A DNA stretch of 64,000 nt from contig JAHLJT010002884.1 in NCBI GenBank assembly GCA_031308135.1, positions 1 to 64,000 on the forward strand, written 5' to 3'. Made by a program: the position numbers and the translations under genes. Positions 11,969-24,145 of the stretch are shown one piece after another; position 1 is the stretch's first letter, and each line of letters opens with the position of its first letter. Source of the stretch: Acheta domesticus. Lineage: Eukaryota > Arthropoda > Insecta > Orthoptera > Gryllidae. The notes beneath the pieces are model-generated. The model ran no database searches and was not told the DNA's origin. It saw only the letters and a program-made list of their open reading frames with translations.

Positions 11969-13086
11969 AGACGAGTCGTGGATTGACTCTACACAAAATC
12001 AAGAATAAATATAAGGGACCGGGATGCTTGTTCGGGAATGGGCTTCGGTTACGATTATGCATGCACTAGAAAATGTAGTTGACAAATTTTCCTTTTTATT
12101 ATACCAATAGTTGTTTTACAATTAGGTGGCTTTTAATATTCCTTATCCTATGCTTAGCTTCATTAGAAAACAATAAAAGAAACCTCGATATAAAATTAAC
12201 ATTATTCAAAGGCAAACTGCCTTTCCCTAGCTACCCTTCCCACCCTTCTACCTGCGCCGTTCCAACCTGAGAAACGAATTCCTCCACTGCTCTTCCGCTG
12301 GCGAGCCGGCACCGGGCGCCGCGCTGATGTGTTCGGGCCTCTTCGTCTCGCCGGGAGGGCCGACGAAAGGGGAGGGGGGTCCGGCCACGCCGCCTTGGTT
12401 GCCCGCCTCGTCGGCCAGCCGTCCACGCGCTGTTCGCCGCCAAGCCCTTCGGGAAGACTCGTTAGCTTCGGCCGCATTCGGGAGACCGGAGTCCCTCCGC
12501 CAGCGTTCTCACGCCACTCCCGGTCGTCGTCGTGCTATCCAACGCTGCTGCAATGTTACTACGGTGTTCGCCCGCTAATTCCAACTCCAGCAATTATTCT
12601 AGTCTATGGCTCACCGGATTCACTAATATTCAGCTCGACCACGGATGGATTGTTCCGTTTTCTCTCCCACTTCCATCACTTTACCACGATCTCTTGGTCG
12701 ATGTGTCTTGCCTCACTTCTCGAGTCACAATTCCGCGTCCGTTACTTACTTTATGTAGTCAAAACTTTCCTAATTCTGCGGCACCACGCCTACGTGCATT
12801 ACTTTCACCATCGACAGTCTGAGTCACTTCATCCGTTTTCATCCGAGGCACTTGTCGTCCCCCTTCGCGCGTTTGTACTCCAGAAACTTTTCTCCACTAC
12901 CGTGCACATCCGCACCCTAGGACGTTCTCTGTCTTACTGCCCGCGCCTTGCCGCCCTCGGCCCCTCGCGCCGAGCCGACTCCGACTCCGGTTCTCTCCCT
13001 TACACGACTCCGAGGCGCGCCGGCTGCTGCCGCGTAGTTTGAATTCATAGTCTAACGGAACGCATTGTTATCCTAACAATTCGTTT

Positions 13087-13088
<2 letters not shown>
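11967..13088 (-). mobile_element. Second gypsy-like remnant, inverted relative to the first
   Basis: Read on the minus strand, this segment follows the same order of landmarks as 10680-11920. The outer end has GAATT...AATGCGTT near 13070, matched at 10680-10710. A GCGCGCC-rich block with GAGAACCG is matched at 10750-10800, then a long GC-rich block, then the terminal GAAGCCCATTCCCG near 12050, matched at 11843-11855. Similarity is patchy, so the two copies are old or from related subfamilies. Long open frames here (for example 12329-13042) have biased Arg/Ser/Pro content from GC richness and no recognisable domain. Confidence 0.65.

Positions 13089-13127
<39 letters not shown>
13089..13127. 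repeat. (AT)n microsatellite at right edge of inverted gypsy pair
   Basis: The third AT tract in 3.1 kb. Together the three tracts mark both outer edges and the centre of the inverted pair. Confidence 0.95.
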
Positions 13128-13130
<3 letters not shown>

Positions 13131-14957
13131 ACAGAACTGCACTGACTTACAGCGCGATAATCTCTGAATCTACTGAACCAATACTGATGAAACTTTTGTA
13201 CTAGCTTCCTTTAAAGGTCTGGAGTAACATATGCTATGATTTACAATCGCAAACCTTACTATATTCACAAAATAATTACTTTTCCGGACATTTTTCGCCT
13301 GGCTTTACATCACAGATTCAATAGTGGATCAATGTCAATAGTTTAGCTGCGCGCCATTAGAGGATGAGGTCTGAGATCTTCTACTGTTTTCATCAATGTC
13401 CAGAATTATTACGAAATTCATTTGGGTTTGAACAACGCTATGTAAAGTCCGTGAGTGATGGTTGGTGATTTGTGTTTTGAACATTGAACGAAATCCTTAC
13501 TGAAAGTACGTAGTAAAGAACGTCAATGTACAAACACTGTCCTTAGTCCGTTTGGTACACAAATTGTGGCAAGAAAACATGTGAATTTTAAAATATTTAG
13601 AGAGATAAAAGTACAAGAATATAAAGTACAAAATATACAGTAATGTACAATGTACAATATGTAGATATCGTATATACGTATCGTATATTTTCTAAACAAC
13701 CTCTTCTTTTACAGAATTTGTGAAAATTGAATTGTTTGAAACAATACCGAAACGAAAGTTAAAGTTATAAAAACAGAATACAAGTGCTAAGAGATGGACA
13801 GCGTATTAAAATTCGGAATCGGCTACTCAGAGGCAAGAGTGCAGAAGAACACGCACCATTGAAAACAATACAGTAAAGAAGAAACAAATGTGAATAATTT
13901 TCTAGGAAACAGGGCAGCTTTTCGTTATGACTCTCGATTTGACTATTTACATATATCTCATGTTCAAATTGGTAAAATGGAAAATATTTGTATGTTTTGG
14001 TCAACTCTATTAAACATTTTTCTTCAATATGGGCAGTGGACTATTACAGTGGTATGTAATTAAGTAATGGTCCTTTGCATATTAAGACTAATCTTGCGGT
14101 TGTTTCGCATGTCAGTTGCTCCCAGTGAATTGATTCACCTATTTTTTCTATAAACTGTCAAAAATTAATTTATCTAAAATATTTATGTCTAATCTAATAA
14201 CAAAATTCTGAGACTCCTTGGTTTCTATAATTCACATATCAAAATCCATAGTATCTAGCACTTCCAATCAAATAACGAAGCTAATAGTGTTTTGTTAGAT
14301 ACATTGTCAATTTATTGAGTATATATAATGAACAGGTTGGAAGATCAGTATTGCTGTTATGTTGCGATGATATGATGAATTGATTTACCTAAACAAATAA
14401 GTTTTATACTACATGTTACTAGCACATAGATCTTTAAACACACATAATTCTTCAAAATAATGATAGAAACCGGCAATTACATTTCAGCATAGATATTTTC
14501 ATTCACTTTTATGATTGCGATTCATCAAATACGTTACGACATCTATATCTAGTTGTCCGGATCTGTCTACCAGCGTACCCATGCGAGAACTCTCGGATGT
14601 TTCGTATACTCTGCTTATATCTGTCACGAGTTGGCAGCAGATACATTTTTAATCTTTCTTTATAAATACTATAGAAGCAAAAAATATAAAAATGAGTTAG
14701 TTTTACAATTTGGCAATCTATTGAAAGTGTTGGTACAATATATAAAACTCCCGTCCTTTGGCTCGACAGCAGCATTCTCTAGATCGAACAAAATACGCGT
14801 TATTTAAAAGTTCTTTGTACAAATTCTCCTTCTCTTTGAGTTACAAAGTTGTATGTGAACATAGAACCACGTGTTTTCAGAGCTCAGATGTGAATTGAGT
14901 TACTAGGTTTTTGATTACTACCTACACCTTTGTAATACGGAAGTTTTCTGAAGTGAA
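13128..14957. other. AT-rich DNA upstream of the transposase-like gene
   Basis: No supported gene or repeat was found. It may contain the promoter or transposon end of the following gene, but I could not find a convincing inverted terminal repeat by eye. Confidence 0.45.
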
Positions 14958-15091
14958 ATGTTTTGCTCCCTCGATTTAATGGATTCAGAAAAGGAAGAAA
15001 ATGTTAATGGGCTTAACAGCAGTGAACACAATAATTCTATACAATCTGAAGACAATCCTGTTGATGTAACTACTAAAGAAATTTCCATCAG
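14958..15091 (+). CDS. Exon 1 of the transposase-like gene
   Basis: The exon opens with ATG at 14958 (MFCSLDLMDSEKEENV) and ends ATTTCCATCAG before a GTAAAT donor at 15092. The last codon is split after two bases. A second in-frame Met lies seven codons in and could be the true start. Confidence 0.65.
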
Positions 15092-15292
15092 GTAAATATA
15101 CATCGTCCTATGAATTTAAAAGGTATATTACGAAATTGATGCTTATTAGTAATTGGTTTCACCTTCAAATTTGTTATGCAGAATATATTTATTGGTCAAT
15201 TATTTTCAAACTATTATATGTAATGTGAAACCTGTTCATAACAAATGAATTTAGTGCCTATGCTTATCAATTTGTAAACATTTTTGTCTTAG

Positions 15293-15358
15293 GTATGGTG
15301 AGAATATTCAAATAAAATCAGGAAAATTGGATCAAAATCTTGAAGGAATCTCTGAAAG
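15293..15358 (+). CDS. Exon 2 of the transposase-like gene
   Basis: A 66-base exon lies between TTGTCTTAG and GTAAGAAAT. Both junctions split an Arg codon after two bases, so it is symmetric and keeps the frame of exons 1 and 3. It encodes YGENIQIKSGKLDQN and a short acidic end. Confidence 0.65.
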
Positions 15359-15548
15359 GTAAGAAATTAAGCTATCTAGTTTGTTAATTACATCATGCAT
15401 ATTAGCGTATTATGGTGTAGCTTTGTGTTATTATGAAGCAACATTTTAAAAATTAAATTCATTATGTACAAACCCAGTAAATCATGTTGTATTATTGTGT
15501 CTTTAAAGAATTTAATAACAGTTAAATTTATTTTCATTTTTTCTATAG

Positions 15549-17513
15549 GAGTATGTTTAGTGAAAGTATTGAAGAGGAGTATTGTAATCCCATCATCATT
15601 GCTATTAGTACCGAAGCAGCCACTTCAAGTGTACTGCCAAATAATGCACCAGCCATCATCAACAACCCAGACAATCAGATAACTCCTGAAGGTATTTTAA
15701 TTGGATGCTTGCAAGAGCCTGTGCAGTATCATGAGCCCGAGCAAATAGGAGAGAATAGTAAGCGGGTATGTAGGAAGAGGAGCAGAAATGTTTTGGACTG
15801 GAAATGCAATACGAGGAAGGCCCTTCGCCAAGCTGGTCAAAGCTATGTCTCAGTACGAAATAAAATAGTTCCAGCTAAAGCAGTGCAAACTACAAAAAAC
15901 TGCTTAGCAAAGTGCCAATTTCAATGCAAAGTCATTACGCATGGTGAAAGAACACACATTTTTTCAACATTCTACCAACTCAATTCTGAAGAAAAACGAC
16001 TTTTCCTTCTTAACACAACAGATAGAGTCAACCCAGAAAATAGGCGTAGTGGAAAGACAAAGGAAAATTCAAGGCGCAAGTACACATTTTTGTATCATTT
16101 TAGTGTTAATGGAAATATAATTCAAGTGTGTAAAGATTTCTACTTGGGTACCCTCAATATAAGCCAGAAGCCAGTATAGAATGTTCACATAAGTAAAGAT
16201 CCTGTTTCAGGAACACCTGGAATTTCAAAACAGGGTAGCCATACAAAAAGAGCTGTTTCTGAAGATATGAAACTGGCAGTTAGGCAACATATAGATTATT
16301 TCCCGCGAGTAGAATCCCACTATTGCAGGAGCAGCTCAACTAGGGAATACTTAGAGTCTGGTTTGACAATTGCAGAAATGTATAGGCTATACGTAGAGAG
16401 AGAAGGAAAACAAAAAGGAACCATTTGTGAAAGAATGTATATACAGGCAAATCTTTGTCAGTGAATACAATTTATTCTTTCACAAACCAAAGAAAGATCG
16501 TTGTGATCTTTGTGAAGAGGCAAATATCAATCAAATTGAAAATAGATTGTCAGCAGAAGCGACAGATTCTTTGAAGAGGCATCTGATAGAGAAATCAGCA
16601 GCAAGAGAAGAGAGAAACAATGATCGAGAAAACAAATCACCTGTGTTGTGTTTCGATTTACAGAATGTTATATCCTGTCCAAAAGCAGAAGTTAGTTCAT
16701 TTTTTTACCACAGTAAGCTAAATGTGTACAATCTCACTGCGCATTTCTCGTGTAACAGGTCAAGTATATTGTTGCCTGTGGAATGAAAGCATGATGGGCA
16801 GAACTGGCAATGACATAGCAAGTGCACTTCATAAAATTTTGAAAGCAGTGATAAAAGACAATCCTGACATAACAGAATTGATACTTTGGTGTGATTCTTG
16901 TGTTCCCCAAAACAGGAATTCCATTATGTCATTTGCCATAATGCATTTCTTGGAACAGCATCCTTGTATACAGAACATTGTAATGAAATTTTCTACTCCA
17001 GGCCATTCTTCTGTGCAAGAAATTGATGCTGTGCATAGCTGTATTGAAAGATGCCTATCTAAAAGGGAGTTCTATTCCCCACTTTCCTTGCTGCGCCTGC
17101 TGTTGTCTGCATGTAAACGAAAACCGTATAAAATAATGCAGATGCAACCCCATGACTTCTATGATTTTCAAGCATGCTCAAAACTTTTCAATTCTAAACA
17201 AATTCCATTCACAAAAGTGACAGGCCTGGTGTTTTCCCAATCTCTCACTTGCTTACAGTGGAAGCAGAATCACAGTGAGAAAAATTATTTTAAGATAAAT
17301 TTAAAATATTTGACAATGGTTTCTAGAAAATCTGCTGAATTTGGAATTATTCCAAAACCGAAAGCAGCGAAATTGGTGACAACAATGGCTGAAAATAAGA
17401 TAAAGTCGTACAAGGCAATGATGAAATTTATGCCTGAGGTTGACAGATCATTCTTTGATAATTTGATAAAATGCAGAACCCAAAAGATAGCATCAAAGAG
17501 AAAACTGTCCTAA
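15549..17513 (+). CDS. Exon 3 of the transposase-like gene (main body, disrupted)
   Basis: This follows a TTTTTTCTATAG acceptor and carries all Cys-rich and DDE-like motifs to the TAA at 17511-17513. It contains the three disabling changes described for the whole gene. Apart from these, it is open over about 650 codons, so decay is recent compared with the other elements here. Confidence 0.7.
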
Positions 17514-19639
17514 CTAGGTGGTATAAATAGCTTGCTATTTGTTTTCAATCATTGTTCAGTTAAATCTATTTTCAATTATTCTCATTGAAATTGTGATGAT
17601 TATCTCATTATGATGATTGTGTTTTTTCTGTGCTCAAATGTATTCTTCAAATTCATTAAAAATTATATTTAATGTGTTCACTGTGTTATTTCTTCCCCCC
17701 CACTGTCCATTTACATCCTTGCCTCCTCTGTGTTATGGTGTCGGTAATGTATGATTTTAGAAAGTGTTCCTGAATTCTTTTCTATCTTCTGCAGCATATT
17801 TTATTGATGTGTGCTTGTGTCTGCTTCATATATTGTTGTGTGTCTTCCTCGACTTCTTTTATCCACTTATTTCAAATATTATTATTATTATGTTATTATT
17901 TTTCTCTCTTATATAACATCGTGGTTTGAAATCTACGAACATAAATGTTTTGATGTTTCTCATAATAAGTGCACACAAAATAAAATATGATGCTTTTTCT
18001 TGAAAGAAAATTGAAAGTATTAAACCAATTTTTAATATCAAATTCTAACTATTTTTAATAAAAATATATATTCCAAACCTATCCCCTGTAATCCACTGTT
18101 TTACTACTGTTTTTAGAAGTGAAATGCGTACATACAACTTTGTTGCATCAAATATACAAGATCTTAAGTATTACAAAGTCCAATGTAAAAAAATAATGTT
18201 TAATAATTTGCTTGAAAAGGATGTTATTGAAAAAAGAATGTTGCATTTGATATCTATTTTCACCAAAGTTCAAAGTTACCAAGTTCATGGTACCAAAGTA
18301 CCAAAGTTCATGAAGATCTGTCTCAGAAAAGATATAATTATGCTCAAAAATTTGATGGCCTGTTTCTCACAAGTAGCTTTGCATCACATACAACCTTCTA
18401 ATATTGAGCCAGCGACTTGTCAATCAAAAAGTGACACATTTTCTCATAAACGTCATTGGATATCACGAGTTGTCTGTTTGATGATTTTTATTTCTGATGT
18501 TTGATTTATTGTTCTATCATTGTTGTGGAATTTGGAAGCGGACTACGCAAAGAATTAGAAATAATATCTACATTGTACTTTAGTTGCTCTTATTGAAAAT
18601 CTCTAGTTTTTTCTTGTATCTCCATGAGAGCGCCAATATGAATTTCGCTAGTCGAAAGTAATTTTATGAATCTATCTCTAGGTGAGAACGTTTCTACCAG
18701 GGCAATAGTGATTTGGAGTACTTTTTTTGAGTGAACTTTCCTGAGTATTATTTACAACAGCGTCAGCATTTATTTATAACAGCTCCCGTCGTCCATTTTA
18801 GAACTAGTTTCTTCCAGTTATTTTTAGGTTTTTTCTTCACGAACACTTCTTCTAATTTGAATTTTTACATTTTTTGAGCGTGTAATATAGATTAAAGAAT
18901 AAATACAGTTTGAAAATGTAAAAATATAATATAAAAACTCATAAAATAATAGTTTTCTATTTTTTTCGTTTTCCATAGTCTTTAAAACCTTAAAGGCATT
19001 ATGTGCATTGTAGTTATCTTTAAATACCTAAATAAACAGATACATTTCAGAAATAAATAAGAATAAATATTGTACTTTATACGTCATAAAGAATCACCAC
19101 TGCCTCACTAACCAAGTAGATTTCACGCATACTGTGTATTTGAGGGTTAATTTGAAAAATTCACTCCACAATTTCTTTGAAGCCATCTGCACAGTGACAT
19201 ATAATTTCAGTATTGTTTAGTATTACCACCAACATGAGTTTTCAATGCCTCATATCACTGTAAGTCACCAAAATTGCCAGAAATACGGGCATTTCCACAT
19301 GTATTAAAGCGGCCCGAAGGCCTCCCGAATGGTCGATAACCAGCGCTCCAGTGGCCACAATGTGAAACTTCGTCCGTTCGCTGGCGTCCATAAGAATCGG
19401 TGAAGTGCCGCGGCTGTTAGGCATACTAGTTGGCTATGGTTAAGTATACCACTCTGTCCCCGAAGTATCCAACCGTCATTCATATCTTCGCGCCTGACAA
19501 TTTTAGAACCTTCTGCCGGGTACGAATGTTATCTCTAAAGCTTCACCACCTCTCTAGATGCCGCAGTTTTTGTAGAGACACCTTATTTTACGCGCAGCGT
19601 GTATTTGTTTACAACGTGTTTTTTCGTTTGTCGTGTTTG
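17514..19639. other. AT-rich DNA after the transposase-like gene
   Basis: A likely 3' untranslated stretch follows the stop, with AATAAA-type signals scattered about. A 126-codon frame at 18124-18504 starts just after a polypyrimidine/AG signal. It has no recognisable family and could be chance. Confidence 0.4.
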
Positions 19640-20760
19640 CACGGGTAAAAGATGGCAAAAAACGAATTAGCATTAAATTTTGCTTCAAACTTCAAAAGAG
19701 ATACGCGGTGACCATCGAAATTATGAAGATGGCAATTAGGAACGGGTTTATGAGCAAAACTCAAATAAAAGAGTGGTACAAGCGCATTAAAGATGACTAC
19801 TCATTTGTAGATAGAAACCTATACTCTGGTTGTCCTGTGATGTCAAAAACACCGAAAATGAAAATGTACTACTTGCAAACAAAGAAAATTGTCTATTGAC
19901 GGGTCGAGAAGTAGAATCTTAGAATACCGAAAACTATTGATTGAAAGATTTGAACTAAAAATTTGCAAATGGTTGTGCGAAATTAAATTCGAATGTGGGC
20001 GAAATTCATTTGGACATTGCTAACCGTGGAGCAGAAAAACGTACGCATTGGAATCTTCAAAAAATGGGAAAGAGTCAATAATGATGAAAATTTGCTTAAA
20101 AAGTTTATTATTGATGATGATTGTGGGTTTATTGCTATGATCCCTAAACAAAAATACCTCCAAAGTGGGAGTAATGCCAAGTCGTGGCCGATTTTTTGTG
20201 TTGTGAGGGTGTTGTGAACCACAAAAATGCTCCTAGAGGTCACACAATCGACAAAACATATTATCTTCAAGTTATGAAAACATTGCGTGATGCAATTCAA
20301 AGAAAACGGCTTTGGTCAAGCAACGGAAATCAGCTTTGGTCAAGCGGTGACTGTCTCCTTCATCACGATAACGCGCCAGCGCATCCACCGAAACTCGTGG
20401 AGCAATATTTGACAAAGCACAAGTTGCCTCAGTCACCATACATACCTGACATAGCTCCCTGCGACTTTAGGCTGTTGTCGAAACAAAAACTGCCGTTAAA
20501 AGGTCACCTATTCGACGACAAAGAAACAATGGAAACTAATACCACAAATTAATACCAAAAAACGAGTTCTACGAGTGCTTCCAAAGGTGGAAAGGCAATT
20601 TAGAGCGTATTCTTCAATCAAATGGTGCCTCCACCCAGTTGACGCAGAAAGATCAGCAGCTGAGAAATGCGAAGGAACACCGGATTGTTTTGGAACAGGT
20701 CTCGTATGGGACCCACCAACAATGAGCGACGAGGAAAAACGAGAAGTGGAACGGATGAAA
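19640..20760 (+). pseudogene. Mariner transposase pseudogene 1
   Basis: This is a Tc1/mariner DDD transposase in several frames. The order of pieces is: helix-turn-helix region with IKFCFKLQKRYAVTIEIMKM and KTQIKEWYKRIKDD (19650-19830); WERVNNDENLLKKFIIDDDC with the first Asp (about 20060-20130); GVVNHKNAPRGHTIDKTYYL (about 20210); SGDCLLHHDNAPAH with the second Asp (about 20345); DIAPCDFRLL with the third (about 20450); and EFYECFQRWKGNLERI (about 20560). The second-to-third Asp spacing is 31 residues rather than the canonical 34 of mariner, from an apparent three-residue loss before PYIPDIAP. Many stops separate the pieces, so it is inactive. Confidence 0.92.
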
Positions 20761-20785
20761 ACGATAAAACATAATTAATTTAATT

Positions 20786-20810
20786 TTAATAATAATAATA
20801 ATAATAATTC
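20786..20810. repeat. (TAA)n microsatellite
   Basis: A short TAA/AAT trinucleotide tract between mariner pseudogene 1 and the RTE-like LINE. Confidence 0.9.
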
Positions 20811-20927
20811 GATTACTACTATATATTTCAACTTGTATTCTCAATATATTTATGTATTTTCTTTCATGCAATACGAAAACCTTAATTGAAATTAGCTCAC
20901 TTAGGTTTTCTCTCTTAAAAATACGAT

Positions 20928-20940
20928 AAATCAAATGTGA
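20928..20940. repeat. Target-site duplication, left copy (RTE-like LINE)
   Basis: The 13 bases AAATCAAATGTGA recur exactly at 24146-24158, on the other side of the LINE. Confidence 0.85.
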
Positions 20941-23900
20941 CCCCCCTAGGGAGTACATGACCTTGACGCTGGTGGAGGGGCTTGTGTACCCCAATGACCC
21001 TGAGAGCTCTGCCGGCGGTAGCGTAGCTACTGGTAGGGCCTCCCTTGCCGGACAGGTCGATGGGGAGGGGTCAGACAAAGAAGTACTCCCGAAGAGGACC
21101 TCAGCAAGACCAGAAGAGGACCAGCAGATTGAGGGGCGGACAGAGCTCCCAGCCGTAGTGAAGGCAATCTGTCTAGGGAAGGAAGCGCGATATAAACCAT
21201 GCAAGTTGGGAAGCTGTAAGGTGGCAGCCCCACCACCCAACTATATCTACGCAGCCCTCGTAAGGCGGCCAGACGAATCCTTCATTACTGAAAAACCTCA
21301 CAGAATTAATAAGGCTACCCCAACAAGTCGACGAACTAGGCATGAAAAGGACAAACGACTTGGAATTTCGGAACACATTAAAGTAGCCACATGGAACGTG
21401 AGAGGAATTGGCATTAGAGAGGCTGAATTAGAAAACATAATTAAAGAAAGAGAGATACAAATCTTGGTGGGAACTGAAACTAAGAAAATGATTAAAGGGA
21501 CAAAAGAACTAGAAGAGTATATTATGATGTACAGTGGTGTACCTCAAAACATTAGGGCAAAAGCTGGTGTAGCAATAATAATAAATAAAAAGTGGAAATC
21601 AAGAATAGATAGCTATGCATTCATAAATGAAAGAATAGTTACCTTAAGACTAAAGATCAGTAGAGGATATATGACAATCATCGGAATATATGCTCCAGAA
21701 GAAGGAAAACGTGAAGAAACAAATATTTTATGATCAGCTGCAAAAACAATTGAAAAAAAACAACAAAAATTATTATATTATTTTATGTGGGGATTTTAAT
21801 GCAAGAGTTGGAAATACACCAATTCCGAAAATAATGGGAGATAATGGAGAACATCATTTGAATGCCAATGGGAAAGAACTGAGACAATTTGACACAATGA
21901 ACCATCTAAAAATTTCCAAAACATTTTTTAGAAAACGTGACATCCACAAATACACATGGAGTGCAAGAGCGCTGCGATCAATCATAGATTATTTTTTAAT
22001 AAATGAAAAAATGAGACCGCAGGTAATAGATGTCAACGTATATAGAGCATGTGACATTGCCTCTGACTACTACTTGGTAGTAGCAAAATTAAAAATATGG
22101 ATGAAGTAGAAGTCTCAAAAATAAAGACAAAGAATACAGGAAGAGGTTTACAAAACCTACTTGCTGCAAGAAGAAAGCATTCAACGTCTATACCAACAAA
22201 GACTGCAACATTATCTTCTGGAAACACCGACAGTAGAATGCATAGAAAATGAATGGGATAATATAAAATTTTGCATAGAAAAAGCAGCATCAGAAGCCAC
22301 TGGTAAAAGAAAAAAATAAGACGTAGAAATGGGTTAAGAGTCTGGAATGACGAAATTCAGAACGCTATAAAAAATAAACAAGAAGCATATTGCCGATGGT
22401 TACAGCAAAAAATGAAGAAACAAGAGAAAACTACACGAAGAAGAGAAATATAGCAACTAAAATTGTGAGAGAGGCACATAGAATCTCTTGGGATAACTTC
22501 ATAAGCCAAATAGAGCAAGATGTACATGGGAGGCAAAATTTTGCATATAAAGTTTTAAAGAACTTCAATAGGTCTGAAAAAGATGATGCCAGAACAGAAG
22601 TAATAGAATACACCGAATGGATAAATCATTACAAGAAGTTATGGTATCAAGAGAACACCGTGCAAACGAACTGGGATAACACAAATCTAACAACTACAGA
22701 CCTAATTACTATTGAAGAATTACAAGAAGCCTTGAAACAGTTAAAGAATAGGAAAGCTTCTGGAATAGATAAATTTAATTCTGAATTACTGAAGTATGGT
22801 GAGATGCTTTTACAATGGAGGTTGCTACACATAATAAACACTTGCTGGCAGAAACTCAAGATTCCAAATACCTGGAAAGTAGCAGAAGTAATATCCATCT
22901 TTAAAAAGGGAGATAAGAAAAATTGTGAAAATTATAGAGGAATAAGTTTACTCTGCACAATGTATAAAGTCTATGCCAGAATAGTGAATGCAAGAATAAA
23001 AGCAATATCTGAAGCCTTATTGGGAGAAGAACAAAATGGGTTTCGGAAAGGTAGATCAACCTCCCACAATGTATTCATCCTACAGCAAATTTGAGAGAAA
23101 AGGAGAGAATTCAATCTGCCAACACATCTTGCTTTTATAGACTTTGAAAAAGCATTTGATAATCTTAACAGTACAAAATTATGGGACATAATGGAAAAAC
23201 AAGGCTACCCAGCACACATTGTAACTGTAATGAAAACCATGTATGAAGGCTCAAAAATTTTAATAAACACAGGAAGAAAGAAGACGGAGGAGAGACCTAT
23301 TAATAAAGGAGTCCGACAAGGGTGCCCTATATCGCCCACGCTTTTTAACATATATATAAATGACATAATCCAAAAATGGAAGCTTATTATAAAAAAAGGA
23401 ATATGTATTACAGAAAATGACTATTTAAATATTTTATTATAGGCTGACGACGCCGTAATACTACAAGAAGGAGAGGATGACTTACAGAGATCAGTACACC
23501 ACTTAAACAATACATGCAAGGGTTATGACATAAAAATCTCAAAAGAGAAAACAAAAGTTATGGCCTTTTGTGGAAAATCACCTGTTAGAACAAAGATTGT
23601 AGTAGATAACAAAATCATTGAACAAGTTTCTTCTTTCAACTATTTAAGGTGTGAAATAGGACATGATGAAGATACCAATAGGTAACTGTCAAAATTTCAA
23701 TCAGTATGTGGTATAATTCATAGGACAATGAAAAACAAAACAAGGAAAGAGACGAGAATAAAGTTCTATAACACAATGGCCATCCCTGTCCTCCTCTATG
23801 GAAGTGAGAGTTGGGTCTCTAAAAAGAGCACTTACACACAATTACAAAGTGCAGAAATGAAATTTCTTAGAAGAACTAAAGGTTGCACAAGAGAAGATAG

Positions 23901-24145
23901 ATTTAAGAATGATGAAATAAGAGAAGAACTGAATGTGAAGAGCCTCTATGAAAGAATGATGGAGTACAGGAACAAGTGGCTACAACATGTCCAAAGGATG
24001 GATAATTCTCGTTTACCGAAGTTGGCCTTCCTATATAAACCAAGAGGAACAAGAGATATAGGGAGGCCGAAAAAGAGATGGAGAGAAGTTCTGTGAGGCC
24101 GGAACAGGCAGACGCCTAATCCTGGAAGTGAAGAAGAAGAAGAAG
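20941..24145 (+). mobile_element. RTE-like LINE, full length (~3.2 kb), inactive
   Basis: A non-LTR retrotransposon on the plus strand is bounded by exact 13-bp duplications. It has one long reading region with an apurinic-type endonuclease followed by reverse transcriptase and ends in a GAA-rich tail (GAAGTGAAGAAGAAGAAG). Size, single-protein layout and the simple tail fit the RTE clade, including BovB-like elements. The clade call is from memory of family style. The 5' end is GC-rich and starts immediately after the duplication, so this copy is not 5'-truncated. Confidence 0.85.
20957..24096 (+). pseudogene. RTE-like endonuclease/reverse transcriptase polyprotein
   Basis: The amino part (20957-21733) has an unusual Pro/Gly-rich lead, then endonuclease motifs KVATWNVRGIG, VGTETKK and GIYAPEEGKREE. 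After a frameshift near 21715 come CGDFNARVG and the terminal SDYYLV, where the usual His of the catalytic Ser-Asp-His is Tyr. A damaged gap at 22110-22390 follows. Reverse transcriptase runs 22390-24096 in one frame, with ASGIDKFNSELLKYGE, NYRGISLLCTMYKVYARI, LAFIDFEKAFDNLN and GVRQGCPISPTLFNIYI. TGA at 23092, TAG at 23440 and TAA at 23683 interrupt it. The TAG replaces the aromatic residue just before the catalytic ADD. The carboxyl end (GRPKKRWREVL) is intact. Confidence 0.93.

Larger units (their letters stand above)
14958..17513 (+). pseudogene. Three-exon transposase-like gene (DDE-like), one stop and two frameshifts
   Basis: The gene encodes a protein of about 720 residues whose frame is preserved across two GT-AG introns. 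From the amino end it has an acidic Ser-rich region, a basic patch (RKRSRNVLDW), a Cys cluster (CLAKCQFQC), a second zinc-type motif (CDLCEE at about 16500), and a core with FDLQNV (about 16650), LWCDSCVPQNRN (about 16885) and HSSVQEIDAVHSCIER (about 17005). These three acidic sites are spaced like an RNase H-fold DDE core, which is inference. The family resembles unnamed proteins multiplied in arthropod genomes; I cannot give an established name. Damage: TAG at 16177-16179 with the same frame open beyond it, a frameshift near 16440 and another near 16755. The retained introns rule out a processed copy. It is either a DNA-transposon gene or a former host gene. Confidence 0.75.

Noticed and set aside
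12329..13042. 237-codon plus-strand open frame
   Set aside because: Composition is dominated by Arg, Ser, Pro and Leu from GC-rich DNA, no domain is visible, and the region is the inverted gypsy remnant, whose sense strand is minus.
14958..17513. Processed pseudogene or LINE-mobilised retrocopy
   Set aside because: Two introns with correct phase and splice signals are retained and no poly(A) tail with target duplication is seen.
18124..18504. 126-codon open frame downstream of the transposase-like gene
   Set aside because: No recognisable motif, low-complexity Lys/Ile content, and a duplicated TACCAAAGT stretch suggest chance.
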